DNA from: Alkalidesulfovibrio alkalitolerans DSM 16529
Lineage (GTDB): Bacteria > Desulfobacterota > Desulfovibrionia > Desulfovibrionales > Desulfovibrionaceae
DNA length: 64,000 bases
Direction of reading: 5' to 3'
Assembly (NCBI RefSeq): GCF_000422245.1
Contig: NZ_ATHI01000005.1
Location: 248,001-312,000, forward strand
Below are positions 54,824-62,965 of this stretch, piece by piece. The position numbers were made by a program, and so were the translations under genes. The notes beneath the pieces were generated by a model. It did no database searches. It was not told the origin of the DNA and saw nothing but the letters and a program-made list of their open reading frames with translations. How positions within the stretch are numbered: position 1 is the first letter of the stretch; each line of letters starts with the position of its first letter.

Positions 54824-56277
54824 TGCAGCACCTCGCGCACCACGTTGGCGTCATTGAAGGGGAATTTCAGGTCACCGATCTGCTGGTACATCTCGTGCCC
54901 TTTTCCAGCCACGACCAAAACGTCCTCGGGGCCGATCTCCTTGAGCGCCAGACGGATGGCCTCGCGTCGGTCGACCTCCTCAATGATCCGCTTGCAGCTG
55001 GAAAGGCCGGGACGCACGTCGTCCATAATCCGCAAGGGGTCCTCGTGACGGGGATTGTCCGAGGTCAGCACGGCCACGTCGGCCCACTTGCACACGGCGC
55101 GGCCCATGAGCGGCCGCTTGGTGCGGTCGCGGTCGCCGCCACAGCCGAAAACCACGTAAAGCTTGCGCGGACCGATGGCGGTGATGGCCGCGAGCACGTT
55201 CTCCAGAGCATCGGGCGTGTGGGCGTAGTCCACGAAAACGTTCAGCCCTTTGTCGTTGGGCACCCGTTCGAGTCTGCCTGGCACGCCATGAAAGCCTTCC
55301 AATTCCTTCACGGCCTTCAGCGGCAGCCCGAGCGACAGCCCCGCGGCGAAGGCGGCCAGAAGGTTCTGGGCGTTGTGGCGACCGACGAGCGGCGTGGTGA
55401 AGGCGATCTTGCGGTCCTCCCAGAGCACTTCCATTTGCATGCCCGCGGCTGTGGAGGAAATCAGGCGGCCCTGCAGAGGCTTGAAGTCGCCCTGGGGCGG
55501 CTCGGTCAGCCCGTAGCCCATGGCGCCGGGGATCGTCTTCAGGAGTGCGGCGCAGGAAGGATCGTCCCAGTTGAGCACGGCCGTGCCTTGCGGCGCGGCG
55601 TATTCGGTGAACAGCCGCGTCTTGGCCGCGAAGTAGGCCTCCATGGTTCCGTGATAGTCTAGGTGGTCCTGGGTCAGGTTGGTCATCACGGCCACGTCAA
55701 AGGACAACCCGGCCACGCGACCCTGGTCCAGGGCATGGGAGGAAGCCTCCATGACCACAGCCTCGACCTTGGCGCGGGCCATGTTGGCCAGAAGCTCGTG
55801 CAGCTTCCAGCAGTCCGGCGTGGTCAACTGCGATTCGAGGACCACGCCGGGCCAGCGGTAGTTGATGGTCCCAAGCACCCCGACGCGGCGGTTGTTGGCG
55901 TGCATCAGGTATTCGATGAGGTAGGTGGTGGTCGTCTTTCCGTTGGTGCCGGTGACGCCCACGAGCTTGAAGGGATGCGCGTCCGTCTTGAAGAAGGCCC
56001 GGGCCAGCTCGCCCAGGGCGCGCGAAGGATCGGGCCTGAGCACGAGCTCGGCCCCAGTCTCGCGGGCAAGGTCCGCGGGCCAGCCCTCGGCGCTCTTGGC
56101 CACCACGTAGCCCGCACCGCGACGAAGCGCCTCGGGAATGTAGGCAGAGCCGTCCACCCGCGCGCCGGGCAGAGCCACGAAAACATCGCCGGGCCTGATC
56201 TTGCCCGAATGGGTCCAGACCATCAGCCCCCGCCCCACGCGGTCCAAAAGCTCGCTCCACCGGCTGTCGGTCGTCAT
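54814..56277 (-). CDS. murE: UDP-MurNAc-tripeptide synthetase MurE
   Basis: A 487-residue Mur ligase that adds the third residue of the stem peptide, expected to be meso-diaminopimelate. ATP loop VGVTGTNGKTTTTYLIEYLM (about residues 107-126), VVMEASSHALDQGRV, LTQDHLDYHGTMEAYFAAK, and TSDNPRHEDPLRIMDDV, where the DNPR motif is the usual meso-diaminopimelate signature. ATG 56277 is preferred; ATG 56292 would lie inside ftsI by 14 bp. The start therefore lies within 2 nt of the ftsI stop. Confidence 0.96.
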   Translation of the reverse strand: MTTDSRWSELLDRVGRGLMVWTHSGKIRPGDVFVALPGARVDGSAYIPEALRRGAGYVVAKSAEGWPADLARETGAELVLRPDPSRALGELARAFFKTDAHPFKLVGVTGTNGKTTTTYLIEYLMHANNRRVGVLGTINYRWPGVVLESQLTTPDCWKLHELLANMARAKVEAVVMEASSHALDQGRVAGLSFDVAVMTNLTQDHLDYHGTMEAYFAAKTRLFTEYAAPQGTAVLNWDDPSCAALLKTIPGAMGYGLTEPPQGDFKPLQGRLISSTAAGMQMEVLWEDRKIAFTTPLVGRHNAQNLLAAFAAGLSLGLPLKAVKELEGFHGVPGRLERVPNDKGLNVFVDYAHTPDALENVLAAITAIGPRKLYVVFGCGGDRDRTKRPLMGRAVCKWADVAVLTSDNPRHEDPLRIMDDVRPGLSSCKRIIEEVDRREAIRLALKEIGPEDVLVVAGKGHEMYQQIGDLKFPFNDANVVREVLQCS

Positions 56278-56278
56278 T

Positions 56279-58264
56279 TCAGGATTCCGCATGGCCTTTC
56301 AGCCGCAGGGTGAATGGTTGGGCCGCCTTGGGCCAAGCCGTGCCAGGCGTGGGGGACTGCCCCGCCACGACCGCGCCGTTTCCTTCGACAAGCGGTACGA
56401 CACCCTGACGCACCAGAATTTCCACCGCTTTGCGCAGCGGCAGGCCGCGCAGATCAGGCACCTTGCCTTCGGGAACAGGCTGCGCCTCACGCACGACCCT
56501 GGCGGAAACCTCGTTCGAGGGAACGGCGAGGGCCGCGAGCTCAACCGGCGCGTTGTCCTGGCCGGGCAGTTCGCAGGCGTAGGCCAGCGCGCCCAAGGCC
56601 ACGTCGTGCACCACGGGCAGGGCCACGGTGGAGCCGTAGAAGGCACGCGAGGGATCGTCCACCAAGGCCATGATCAGGTACTTGGGCTTGTCGCCGGGAT
56701 AAAAGCCGACGAAGGAGGAAATGTAGTTGCGGCCGTAGCCGCCCTCGGGCAGTGGCTTTTGCGCCGTGCCGGTCTTGCCGCCCACGACGAGGCCGTCGAT
56801 GCGCGCGCGCACGCCCGTGCCGTCCTTGTGCACCACGTCGACCATCATCCGCCGCACGGCACGAGCCACGTCCTCGTCGAAAACTCGCTCTCCGGGCTCG
56901 GATTCCGAGACGATTGGGCTCTTGACCAGCTTCAATTCGCGCGTCACGCCATCGTTGGCCAGGCACAAGAAGGCCCTGGCCATCTGCAGAACCGTGACGC
57001 CGATGCCTTGGCCGAAGGAGATGGCCGCAATATCCATCTCGCGCCATTTTTCGGGAGCCCGCATGAGCCCCTTGGACGCGCCGGGCAGGGCCAGTCCGGG
57101 CCGTTCGCCGAAACCGAGCCGGGAAAGATACGAGGCATAGCGCTTCGCACCGAGTTCCAGGCCGATCTTGGCCGAGCCGATGTTCGAGGAATAGCGCATG
57201 ATCTCGTCCACGGTCAGCCACTCGTAAGCGTGAATGTCGTCGCGGATGGTATGGCGGCCGAGCTTCCAGCGTCCGTTTTCGCAGTAGTAACGGCTCTGGG
57301 GCGTGATTTTCTTTTCCTGGAGCGCTGCGGCGACGAGGAAGGGCTTGAAGGTCGAGCCGGGCTCAAAGATGTCCATGGCCGCGCGGTTGCGCCACAGGTC
57401 GGCGTTCTGGCGGCGATAGACGTTGGGATTGAAGAACGGGTAATGGGCCAGGGCCAGGATTTCGCCCGAGGCCACGTCCACGACGACGCACACTCCGGCG
57501 CGGCCGTTGAAATGCTCCACCGAGCGGGCCAGAGCCGTCTCGGCCAGATCCTGGATGTGTGCGTCCAGGGTCAGCACCACGTCGCGGCCCCGGATGTTGA
57601 CCTCGCGGCCCTGGTCGTCGAGATAGAGGCGGTTACCCGAGGCGTCACGCTGTACGAGGAAATCCGCCCGTCCGCCCGCGAGCACGGAGTCCATGGAGCG
57701 TTCCACGCCTTCGAGCCCGTTGTCGTCCACTCCGGCGAAGCCGAGCACCTGCCCGGCGAGATGGTTGTTGGGATACAGCCGCCCGAACTCCGGAGTCAGG
57801 TAGACACCCTTGAACTTCCGCTCCGCAAGGACGGCGGCCGCGCGGTCGTCGATCTGCCTGGCGACCCAGACGAAGTCCCTGGAGCGGACGAGTTTTTGCC
57901 GCAACTCGCCCACGGGCTGGCGAAGCACCTCGGCGAGGTGGCGGATCATGGCGTCGAGATTCTCGACCTCGCCGGGACGCACGTACACGGAGTTGAAGCG
58001 CACGCTGCGGGCCAAACTGCGGCCGTTGCGGTCCAGGATGTCGCCGCGCTCGCCGCGCTCGAAGCTCCCCATGACGTGCTGGCGGCGGGCCTTCTCGGCC
58101 AGTTCCTCGCCCTGCACGAGTTGCACCTGCCCCGCGCGTGCCCACAGCGCGACCCAGGTCAGGCCGAAAAGCACGGCCACAACCACGATCCGCCAGCGCC
58201 CACTGCCGGGACGGGCGGTTTTCGCGACAGGCGCGGGCTTCTTTCTGGGATTTCGCATGCTCAT
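56279..58264 (-). CDS. ftsI: Septal transpeptidase FtsI (PBP3)
   Basis: A 661-residue class B penicillin-binding protein. N-terminal membrane segment IVVVAVLFGLTWVALWA (about 26-42), then the pedestal domain (RGDILDRNGRSLARSVRFN), and a transpeptidase domain with EPGSTFKPF (SxxK serine near residue 305), YSSN and KTGTAQKP. A C-terminal PASTA domain (KVPDLRGLPLRKAVEILVRQ) follows, which is not universal among Gram-negative FtsI. ATG 58264 or 58258 may be the start. It cross-links septal peptidoglycan with FtsW. Confidence 0.96.
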   Translation of the reverse strand: MSMRNPRKKPAPVAKTARPGSGRWRIVVVAVLFGLTWVALWARAGQVQLVQGEELAEKARRQHVMGSFERGERGDILDRNGRSLARSVRFNSVYVRPGEVENLDAMIRHLAEVLRQPVGELRQKLVRSRDFVWVARQIDDRAAAVLAERKFKGVYLTPEFGRLYPNNHLAGQVLGFAGVDDNGLEGVERSMDSVLAGGRADFLVQRDASGNRLYLDDQGREVNIRGRDVVLTLDAHIQDLAETALARSVEHFNGRAGVCVVVDVASGEILALAHYPFFNPNVYRRQNADLWRNRAAMDIFEPGSTFKPFLVAAALQEKKITPQSRYYCENGRWKLGRHTIRDDIHAYEWLTVDEIMRYSSNIGSAKIGLELGAKRYASYLSRLGFGERPGLALPGASKGLMRAPEKWREMDIAAISFGQGIGVTVLQMARAFLCLANDGVTRELKLVKSPIVSESEPGERVFDEDVARAVRRMMVDVVHKDGTGVRARIDGLVVGGKTGTAQKPLPEGGYGRNYISSFVGFYPGDKPKYLIMALVDDPSRAFYGSTVALPVVHDVALGALAYACELPGQDNAPVELAALAVPSNEVSARVVREAQPVPEGKVPDLRGLPLRKAVEILVRQGVVPLVEGNGAVVAGQSPTPGTAWPKAAQPFTLRLKGHAES

Positions 58265-58269
58265 GCGCT

Positions 58270-58569
58270 TCAGGGCCTTTGGCCCGCCTCCAGGTGCCTG
58301 ATCTGGCCGGGACGCGCCTGCGCCAGATCGAAATCCTTGGCCAGCTTGCGAAGCCGCTGCGGAGAGAGCAGGTTGCCCTTCTCCACCTCCAGCTTGGCCA
58401 CCAGGCTCGACTTGTCCTCAAGTTCCCGCTCCAGGCGCTCGATGCGGTAGGCCATGTCCCAGCGCTCGATGTTCAGCCACACGAGCGAGAGGCCCACGGC
58501 CAGAAGCAGGACGAGCAGCCCTGCGAAACAGGCCAGTTCGCGCTTTCCCGCACCCTCGGCCCTAGCCAT
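58270..58569 (-). CDS. ftsL: Cell division protein FtsL
   Basis: A 99-residue bitopic protein. After a short basic tail (MARAEGAGKRE), one membrane helix CFAGLLVLLLAVGLSLVWL (about 14-33) leads to a leucine-rich coiled coil (YRIERLERELEDKSSLVAKL), typical of FtsL. Identity follows from size, topology and position between rsmH and ftsI. ATG 58569 overlaps the rsmH stop by 8 bp, so translation is coupled. FtsL joins FtsB and FtsQ. Confidence 0.88.
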   Translation of the reverse strand: MARAEGAGKRELACFAGLLVLLLAVGLSLVWLNIERWDMAYRIERLERELEDKSSLVAKLEVEKGNLLSPQRLRKLAKDFDLAQARPGQIRHLEAGQRP

Positions 58570-59542
58570 CGAAAGTCTCCGGCGCCAGGCGCTCGGCCAC
58601 ACGCAGCTTGGCGGAGCGCGAGCGGGGGTTGCGCATCATCTCGTCCTCGTCCGGGATGAGCGGCTTCTTCGTCACCAGCCTGAGCCTGGGCGCGATGCCG
58701 CAGGTGCACAGCGGCTGACGCGGCGGGCAGACGCAGCCCTTGGCCTCGTCGCGGAAAAACCGCTTGACCATGCGGTCCTCCAGCGAATGGAAGGAGATGA
58801 CCGCCACGCGGCCGCCAGGAGCCAGTCGCTCGGGGATGCGGTTCAAAAAGCGTTCGAGTTCGCCCAGTTCGTCGTTGACCGCCAGCCGCAGGGCCTGGAA
58901 GGTGCGTGTGGCCGGGTGGTTCCTGGCCGTGCGCCGCCACTTGGCGGGATAGGCGCTCTCCACGATGACCGCGAGACGGGCCGTGGTCTCGATCTCGGCC
59001 TCCTCGCGCGCGGCCACGATGGCCTTGGCGATGCGCCCGGCCATGGGTTCTTCGCCCAACTCGCCGATGATCTGGCGCAGCCGCTCGAACGAGGCCTTGT
59101 TCACCAGCGCCGAGGCCGGAGCCGCGCCGGACGTGGGGTCCATGCGCATGTCCAAGGGGCCGTCGCGCAGAAAGGAAAAGCCTCGCTCGGGTACGTCGAG
59201 CTGCATGCTCGACACGCCGAGGTCCACAAGCGCCCCATCGAGAAATTCCCAGCCGACCTCATCCATGGCGTCTTCGAAACGGCTGAACGGCCCATGCCAA
59301 GCCGTGAAACGGTCGCCGCAGTCGCGCAGACGCTCGCGCGCGCGCGAAAGCGCCTCCTCGTCGCGATCAAGCCCCAGAAGGCGCGCCGTGGGCTCGGCGT
59401 CGAGCACGAGCCGCGCATGGCCGCCAAGGCCGAGCGTTCCGTCGAGGTACCTGCCGTGAGGGCGCAGCGAAAGAGCCGCGACGACTTGGGCGGGCATGAC
59501 AGGGAGATGCCCCCACTCGCCCGTCCCGCATTCCCGGGCCAT
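58562..59542 (-). CDS. rsmH: 16S rRNA m4C1402 methyltransferase RsmH
   Basis: A 326-residue methyltransferase (MraW) that modifies C1402 of 16S rRNA. It has HLPVMPAQVVAALSLRPHGR, the SAM motif LDGTLGLGGHARLVLDAEPT, DGALVDLGVSSMQLDVPERG, FLRDGPLDMRMDPTSG and RVAVISFHSLEDRMVKRFF. It begins the bacterial division cluster right after mraZ with no gap (59543/59542). All family motifs are intact. Confidence 0.97.
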   Translation of the reverse strand: MARECGTGEWGHLPVMPAQVVAALSLRPHGRYLDGTLGLGGHARLVLDAEPTARLLGLDRDEEALSRARERLRDCGDRFTAWHGPFSRFEDAMDEVGWEFLDGALVDLGVSSMQLDVPERGFSFLRDGPLDMRMDPTSGAAPASALVNKASFERLRQIIGELGEEPMAGRIAKAIVAAREEAEIETTARLAVIVESAYPAKWRRTARNHPATRTFQALRLAVNDELGELERFLNRIPERLAPGGRVAVISFHSLEDRMVKRFFRDEAKGCVCPPRQPLCTCGIAPRLRLVTKKPLIPDEDEMMRNPRSRSAKLRVAERLAPETFDG

Positions 59543-59992
59543 CTAAAATCCCACCTCGACGCCGGTGGCTGCTATGGCGTCGGCCACGTCGTCGAAATCC
59601 TGGGCCTCGATTTCCTCGAAGGCCTCACGGTTCCAGATTTCGAATTTGATGCCCACGCCCACGAGGATCACTTCCTTGTCCAGGCGCGCGTAGGTGCGAA
59701 GACTCTGCGGGATGAGGACCCGGCCCTGCCGGTCCAGTTCCAATATCTCGGAGCCGCCGATGAAGACGCGCATGAAATTGCGGATCTGCCGGCTGGGGTT
59801 CTTGATCTGGGTGAACTTGGCCTGGACTTGGTTCCACTCGGACAGGGAATAGCCCACCACACAGCCGTCGTACTTGGTGAGCACGAGCTTGCCCCCGGAA
59901 CCCCCGGCATCGAGGATTTCCCGGAAATCGGGCGGCAACATGAGCCTGCCCTTGGGGTCTATACTGCGGTGGGAATGTCCCCGAAACATCAT
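59543..59992 (-). CDS. mraZ: Division cluster regulator MraZ
   Basis: A 149-residue protein with two AbrB-like MraZ domains: MFRGHSHRSIDPKGRLMLPP and DFREIL in the first, EILELDRQGRVLIPQSLRTY in the second, including the conserved D-x-K/Q-G-R turns. MraZ forms a ring, binds short direct repeats before its own gene and controls the mraZ operon. Two adjacent ATGs (59992 and 59989) could start it; GCAGG upstream fits both. Three 10-bp-spaced repeats lie upstream and are annotated separately. Confidence 0.95.
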   Translation of the reverse strand: MMFRGHSHRSIDPKGRLMLPPDFREILDAGGSGGKLVLTKYDGCVVGYSLSEWNQVQAKFTQIKNPSRQIRNFMRVFIGGSEILELDRQGRVLIPQSLRTYARLDKEVILVGVGIKFEIWNREAFEEIEAQDFDDVADAIAATGVEVGF

Positions 59993-60007
59993 TTTCCTGC
60001 CCTAGCT

Positions 60008-60032
60008 TCCTACTATTTACCACTCTTTCCCA
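60008..60032 (-). promoter_or_regulatory. Three MraZ-type operator repeats
   Basis: On the minus strand TGGGA (60028-60032), TGGTA (60018-60022) and TAGGA (60008-60012) recur every 10 bp with 5-bp spacers, the layout known for MraZ boxes (TGGGN-N5). They lie 16-40 bp before the mraZ start. A TTGACT at 60059-60064 could be a -35 element, but no good -10 follows. Confidence 0.6.
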
Positions 60033-60064
60033 CAAACCTTTCGTGGATGGCCCCGAAAAAGTCA

Positions 60065-60400
60065 ACCCCTGGCGTGGAGAAAACGAAAACATTTTTCACA
60101 GGGGCGCGAATGCAAGAATGTATCTATTTTTTTCTACATATATATCAAATATATAAATGCATTATCCCGCAAATACAAAAAAACATCGTGGGATATGCGA
60201 CGGCCTCGGATTGCTGGCGAACTCCGTCTTCCAGGCCACTCAAACAACCTCGGACGGACGGCGTATGAAAAACAAAACATAACGCCATTTTAGACGCTTT
60301 GAGGTGTGAATTTCTCTCGCAACGACACGGCAGTGGGGCTATTAGCGCGGCCTGGGAGTTTCGCAAGATATGGGCGTCTTCTCTCCTTTCCCCCTGGAAG
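60065..60400. other. AT-rich divergent intergenic region between mraZ and pyk
   Basis: No credible gene. It includes an unusual AT stretch around 60120-60190, rich in ATATAT, and an imperfect inverted pair TATCCC/GGGATA near 60162-60196. It carries the control regions of mraZ (leftward) and pyk (rightward). AT content is far above the rest of the window except the 30.2-30.4 kb region. Confidence 0.5.
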
Positions 60401-60402
60401 TG

Positions 60403-60411
60403 TGGTATAAA
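60403..60411 (+). promoter_or_regulatory. Extended -10 promoter of pyk
   Basis: TG at 60403-60404, one base, then TATAAA (60406-60411) is an extended -10 element. No clear -35 is seen. The start would be near 60418, about 68 nt before the pyk ATG. Confidence 0.5.
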
Positions 60412-60485
60412 GTGGGATAGGTGGGAAAAGAGGCCGCCTTTTTCCATTTTCCGACGGGCGGCGCAAGGACTTCCGGAGGATGCCG

Positions 60486-61892
60486 ATGCGCACCAAGATC
60501 ATGGCCACTGTCGGCCCCGCCAGCCGCGACGAGGATACACTCGCGAGGCTTGTGGGCGCAGGAATCAGGCTGTTCCGGCTGAACTTCTCGCACGGAAGCG
60601 CGGCCGATTTCGCGCCCGTGGTGGAACGGCTGCGCGCCGTGGAAGTCAGGCTCGGCGAGGATCTGACCCTGATGATGGACCTCTCCGGCCCCAAGCTGCG
60701 CACATGTGAATCGGCCGAGGTGGAAGTGGCCCAGGGGCAGGAAGTGCTCATGGGCCTGCCCGGCCACGGTGCAGCGGCCGCCCTGCCCTTCATTTGCCTG
60801 GACATGCCCGACGTGCTGGCGGCCCTCTCCATCGGCGACGAGGTGGCCCTCTCCGACGGCATGCTGCGCTTCACGGTGGAGGGTCGTCCCGAGGAGGGGC
60901 TCGTGCTGCTCAAGGCCCTGAACGCTGGCTTCGCCCCGCCGCGCAAGGGCGTGGCTTTTCCCGACCTGGATCTTTCCATCGCCAGCCTGACCGCCAAAGA
61001 CATGGAGGATATAGCTGGCGGCGTGGCCCTGGGACTGGACGCCGTGGCCGTCTCCTTCGTGGGCGGCCCCGACGAGATAGCGCTGGTACGCTCGCGCATG
61101 GCCGAACTGGGCGCGTCGCTGCCCGTCATCGCCAAGGTCGAGCGACGCGCGGCCGTGGGCCGCCTCGACGCGCTCATCGAGGCGTCGGACGCCATTATGG
61201 TCGCGCGCGGCGACCTGGGCGTGGAATACCCGCCCGCCAGGCTTCCCGCGCTGCAAAAACGTATCATCGCCGCTTGCAACGCAGTAGGCAAACCTGTAAT
61301 CGTTGCGACACAAATGCTCTTGAGCATGGTCTCGGGCCCCATGCCTACAAGGGCCGAGACGACGGACGTGGCCAACGCCATCCTCGACGGCGCGGACTGC
61401 CTGATGCTCTCCGAGGAGACGGCCATCGGCCGCGACCCGGTGCGCGTGGTCCGGACCATGCGCGACATCGCGCATGACGCGGAGGAATACCTCTTTTCCG
61501 AGAGGTCGCCAAAGGCCCACGCTGCGGACGAGAGCGTGGAGCGCGTGCTCGCCGCCTCGGCCTGTACCCTGGCCGAGAGGCTGGATGCGGCCGCGCTCGT
61601 GGCCCACACCATGAGCGGCGGGACGGCGCGGCTTCTGGCCATGCGCAGGCCCAGGCAGCCCATCAAGGCGCTTTCGCCGGACCCGGCCGTGCGGCGCTTT
61701 CTGAATTTCTCCTGGGGGGTCAGGCCGCGCCCCGCCCCCCTGGAACACGAAGCGCACCTCGAACGGGCCGAGGCCTTCGTGGACGCCTCGCCGGACGTGC
61801 CCGACGGCGCCTTTTGCGTGATCCTGGCGGGACAGCCCAAGCGCGGCCGGTCCAGCACCAGGACGAACGTGGTCAAACTCTACCGGAAATGA
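60486..61892 (+). CDS. pyk: Pyruvate kinase
   Basis: A 468-residue pyruvate kinase that forms ATP and pyruvate from phosphoenolpyruvate. It begins MRTKIMATVGPASRDEDTLA, contains LFRLNFSHGSAADF, MMDLSGPKLRT, and IAKVERRAAVGRLDALIEAS followed by DAIMVARGDLGVEYP. TQMLLSMVSGPMPTRAETTD precedes MLSEETAIG, where Glu replaces the Gly of the common MLSGET. ATG 60486 is chosen since GGAGG lies 6 nt upstream, while ATG 60480 overlaps that site. The HD-GYP gene follows 17 nt later. Confidence 0.92.
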   Translation: MRTKIMATVGPASRDEDTLARLVGAGIRLFRLNFSHGSAADFAPVVERLRAVEVRLGEDLTLMMDLSGPKLRTCESAEVEVAQGQEVLMGLPGHGAAAALPFICLDMPDVLAALSIGDEVALSDGMLRFTVEGRPEEGLVLLKALNAGFAPPRKGVAFPDLDLSIASLTAKDMEDIAGGVALGLDAVAVSFVGGPDEIALVRSRMAELGASLPVIAKVERRAAVGRLDALIEASDAIMVARGDLGVEYPPARLPALQKRIIAACNAVGKPVIVATQMLLSMVSGPMPTRAETTDVANAILDGADCLMLSEETAIGRDPVRVVRTMRDIAHDAEEYLFSERSPKAHAADESVERVLAASACTLAERLDAAALVAHTMSGGTARLLAMRRPRQPIKALSPDPAVRRFLNFSWGVRPRPAPLEHEAHLERAEAFVDASPDVPDGAFCVILAGQPKRGRSSTRTNVVKLYRK

Positions 61893-61909
61893 GCCGGAAC
61901 GGAGCACCG

Positions 61910-62920
61910 ATGGCCAGCAAGAAGCTTACCGATGTCCCGGACCACCTGAACGAGGAATACTACCAGATCAGCCCGGACATCCTGGAAAGCTTCTCGAAAT
62001 TCCGCCCCCCGCTGGACATTTTCCGCTTCAAGGAGGAAGTGGCCCGCATCGAGCCCTTCTACCGCGTGGGCGAACGCCTGGACAAGGAGCGCATCGACGA
62101 ACTGGCCCGCCTGACGCGCGAGGGCTTCAGCTTCGTCTCGCGCGTGGATCACCCCGTCTATGTCAAGCACATCGCCCACCAACTCGATCTGGTGCTCGTG
62201 GATAAGAACCTCAAGGAGCGCGAGATCGCGGACATCTTCGCCGAGGCTCTGGGCATGCGGCTGGAGGGTTTTTTCGAGCAGCCCGTGAAAGCGGCCCTTG
62301 ACCGTCTGAACGAAGACCTGATGGTGCTCACCGAATACCTGTGGAACGACGTCTACCGCATCCGGGCGCTCTTGCGCCGCCTGCGCCGCGAACACACCCT
62401 GGCCAACCACGCGCTCAACTGCGGCCTGGTTGGGCTCGGCCTGTTCCTCAAGATCAACGAATCCGAGATCGGCAAAGAGATCACGCGCAAGACCTTCGAC
62501 CACGTGACGCTCGGCCTGTTCCTGCACGACCTGGGCATGAGCAAGATCCCGCTCTTCATCCGCAACAAGACCCAGGCGCTCTCGCGCGACGAACAGCAGA
62601 AGATACTGAACCATACCCTGGTGGGCCGGGAGATGCTCTCCAAGCTCGACCTGCGCTACAAGGAGGTCGAGGCCTGCCTGGGCGAGCACCACGAACGGCT
62701 CGACGGCTCGGGCTACCCGCAAAAGCTCAAGGGCCGCGAGATCTCGCCTCTGGGGCGCCTGTGCGCGGTGGTGGACTCCTATTGCGCCATGATCACCGAC
62801 CGCGCCCACGCCAAGGCCATGGAGCCCGCCGAGGCGGCCAAGATCCTGGCCGAGGACCAGCGCCGCTACGACCCGCGCTTCACCCTGCCGCTTCAGGCCA
62901 TGGTCCTGGCCGGGCGCTGA
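61910..62920 (+). CDS. HD-GYP domain protein, probable cyclic-di-GMP phosphodiesterase
   Basis: A 336-residue protein. The N-terminal 150 residues (ISPDILESFSKFRPPLDIFR onwards) are helical with no known domain. The C-terminal HD-GYP domain has HALNCGLVGLGLFLKINESE, the metal-binding LFLHDLGMSKIP, NHTLVGREMLSKLD, HHERLDGSGYPQKLKG and ISPLGRLCAVVDSYCAMITD. These match active HD-GYP enzymes, which break down c-di-GMP. GGAGC precedes ATG 61910. It lies 17 nt after pyk and probably shares its transcript. Confidence 0.9.
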   Translation: MASKKLTDVPDHLNEEYYQISPDILESFSKFRPPLDIFRFKEEVARIEPFYRVGERLDKERIDELARLTREGFSFVSRVDHPVYVKHIAHQLDLVLVDKNLKEREIADIFAEALGMRLEGFFEQPVKAALDRLNEDLMVLTEYLWNDVYRIRALLRRLRREHTLANHALNCGLVGLGLFLKINESEIGKEITRKTFDHVTLGLFLHDLGMSKIPLFIRNKTQALSRDEQQKILNHTLVGREMLSKLDLRYKEVEACLGEHHERLDGSGYPQKLKGREISPLGRLCAVVDSYCAMITDRAHAKAMEPAEAAKILAEDQRRYDPRFTLPLQAMVLAGR

Positions 62921-62926
62921 ACGCCC

Positions 62927-62965
62927 GCCGCCATCGCGGATTTTTCACGCCCCGCCTAGCCCCGC
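62927..62965. repeat. Partial hairpin repeat (right end only)
   Basis: GCCGCCATCGCGGATTTTTC followed by ACGCC matches the right end of repeat copy 1. No left arm is present. It lies between two convergent genes, like the full copies, and ends at the permease stop codon. A short tandem CCCCGCCTAG pair follows. Confidence 0.5.
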
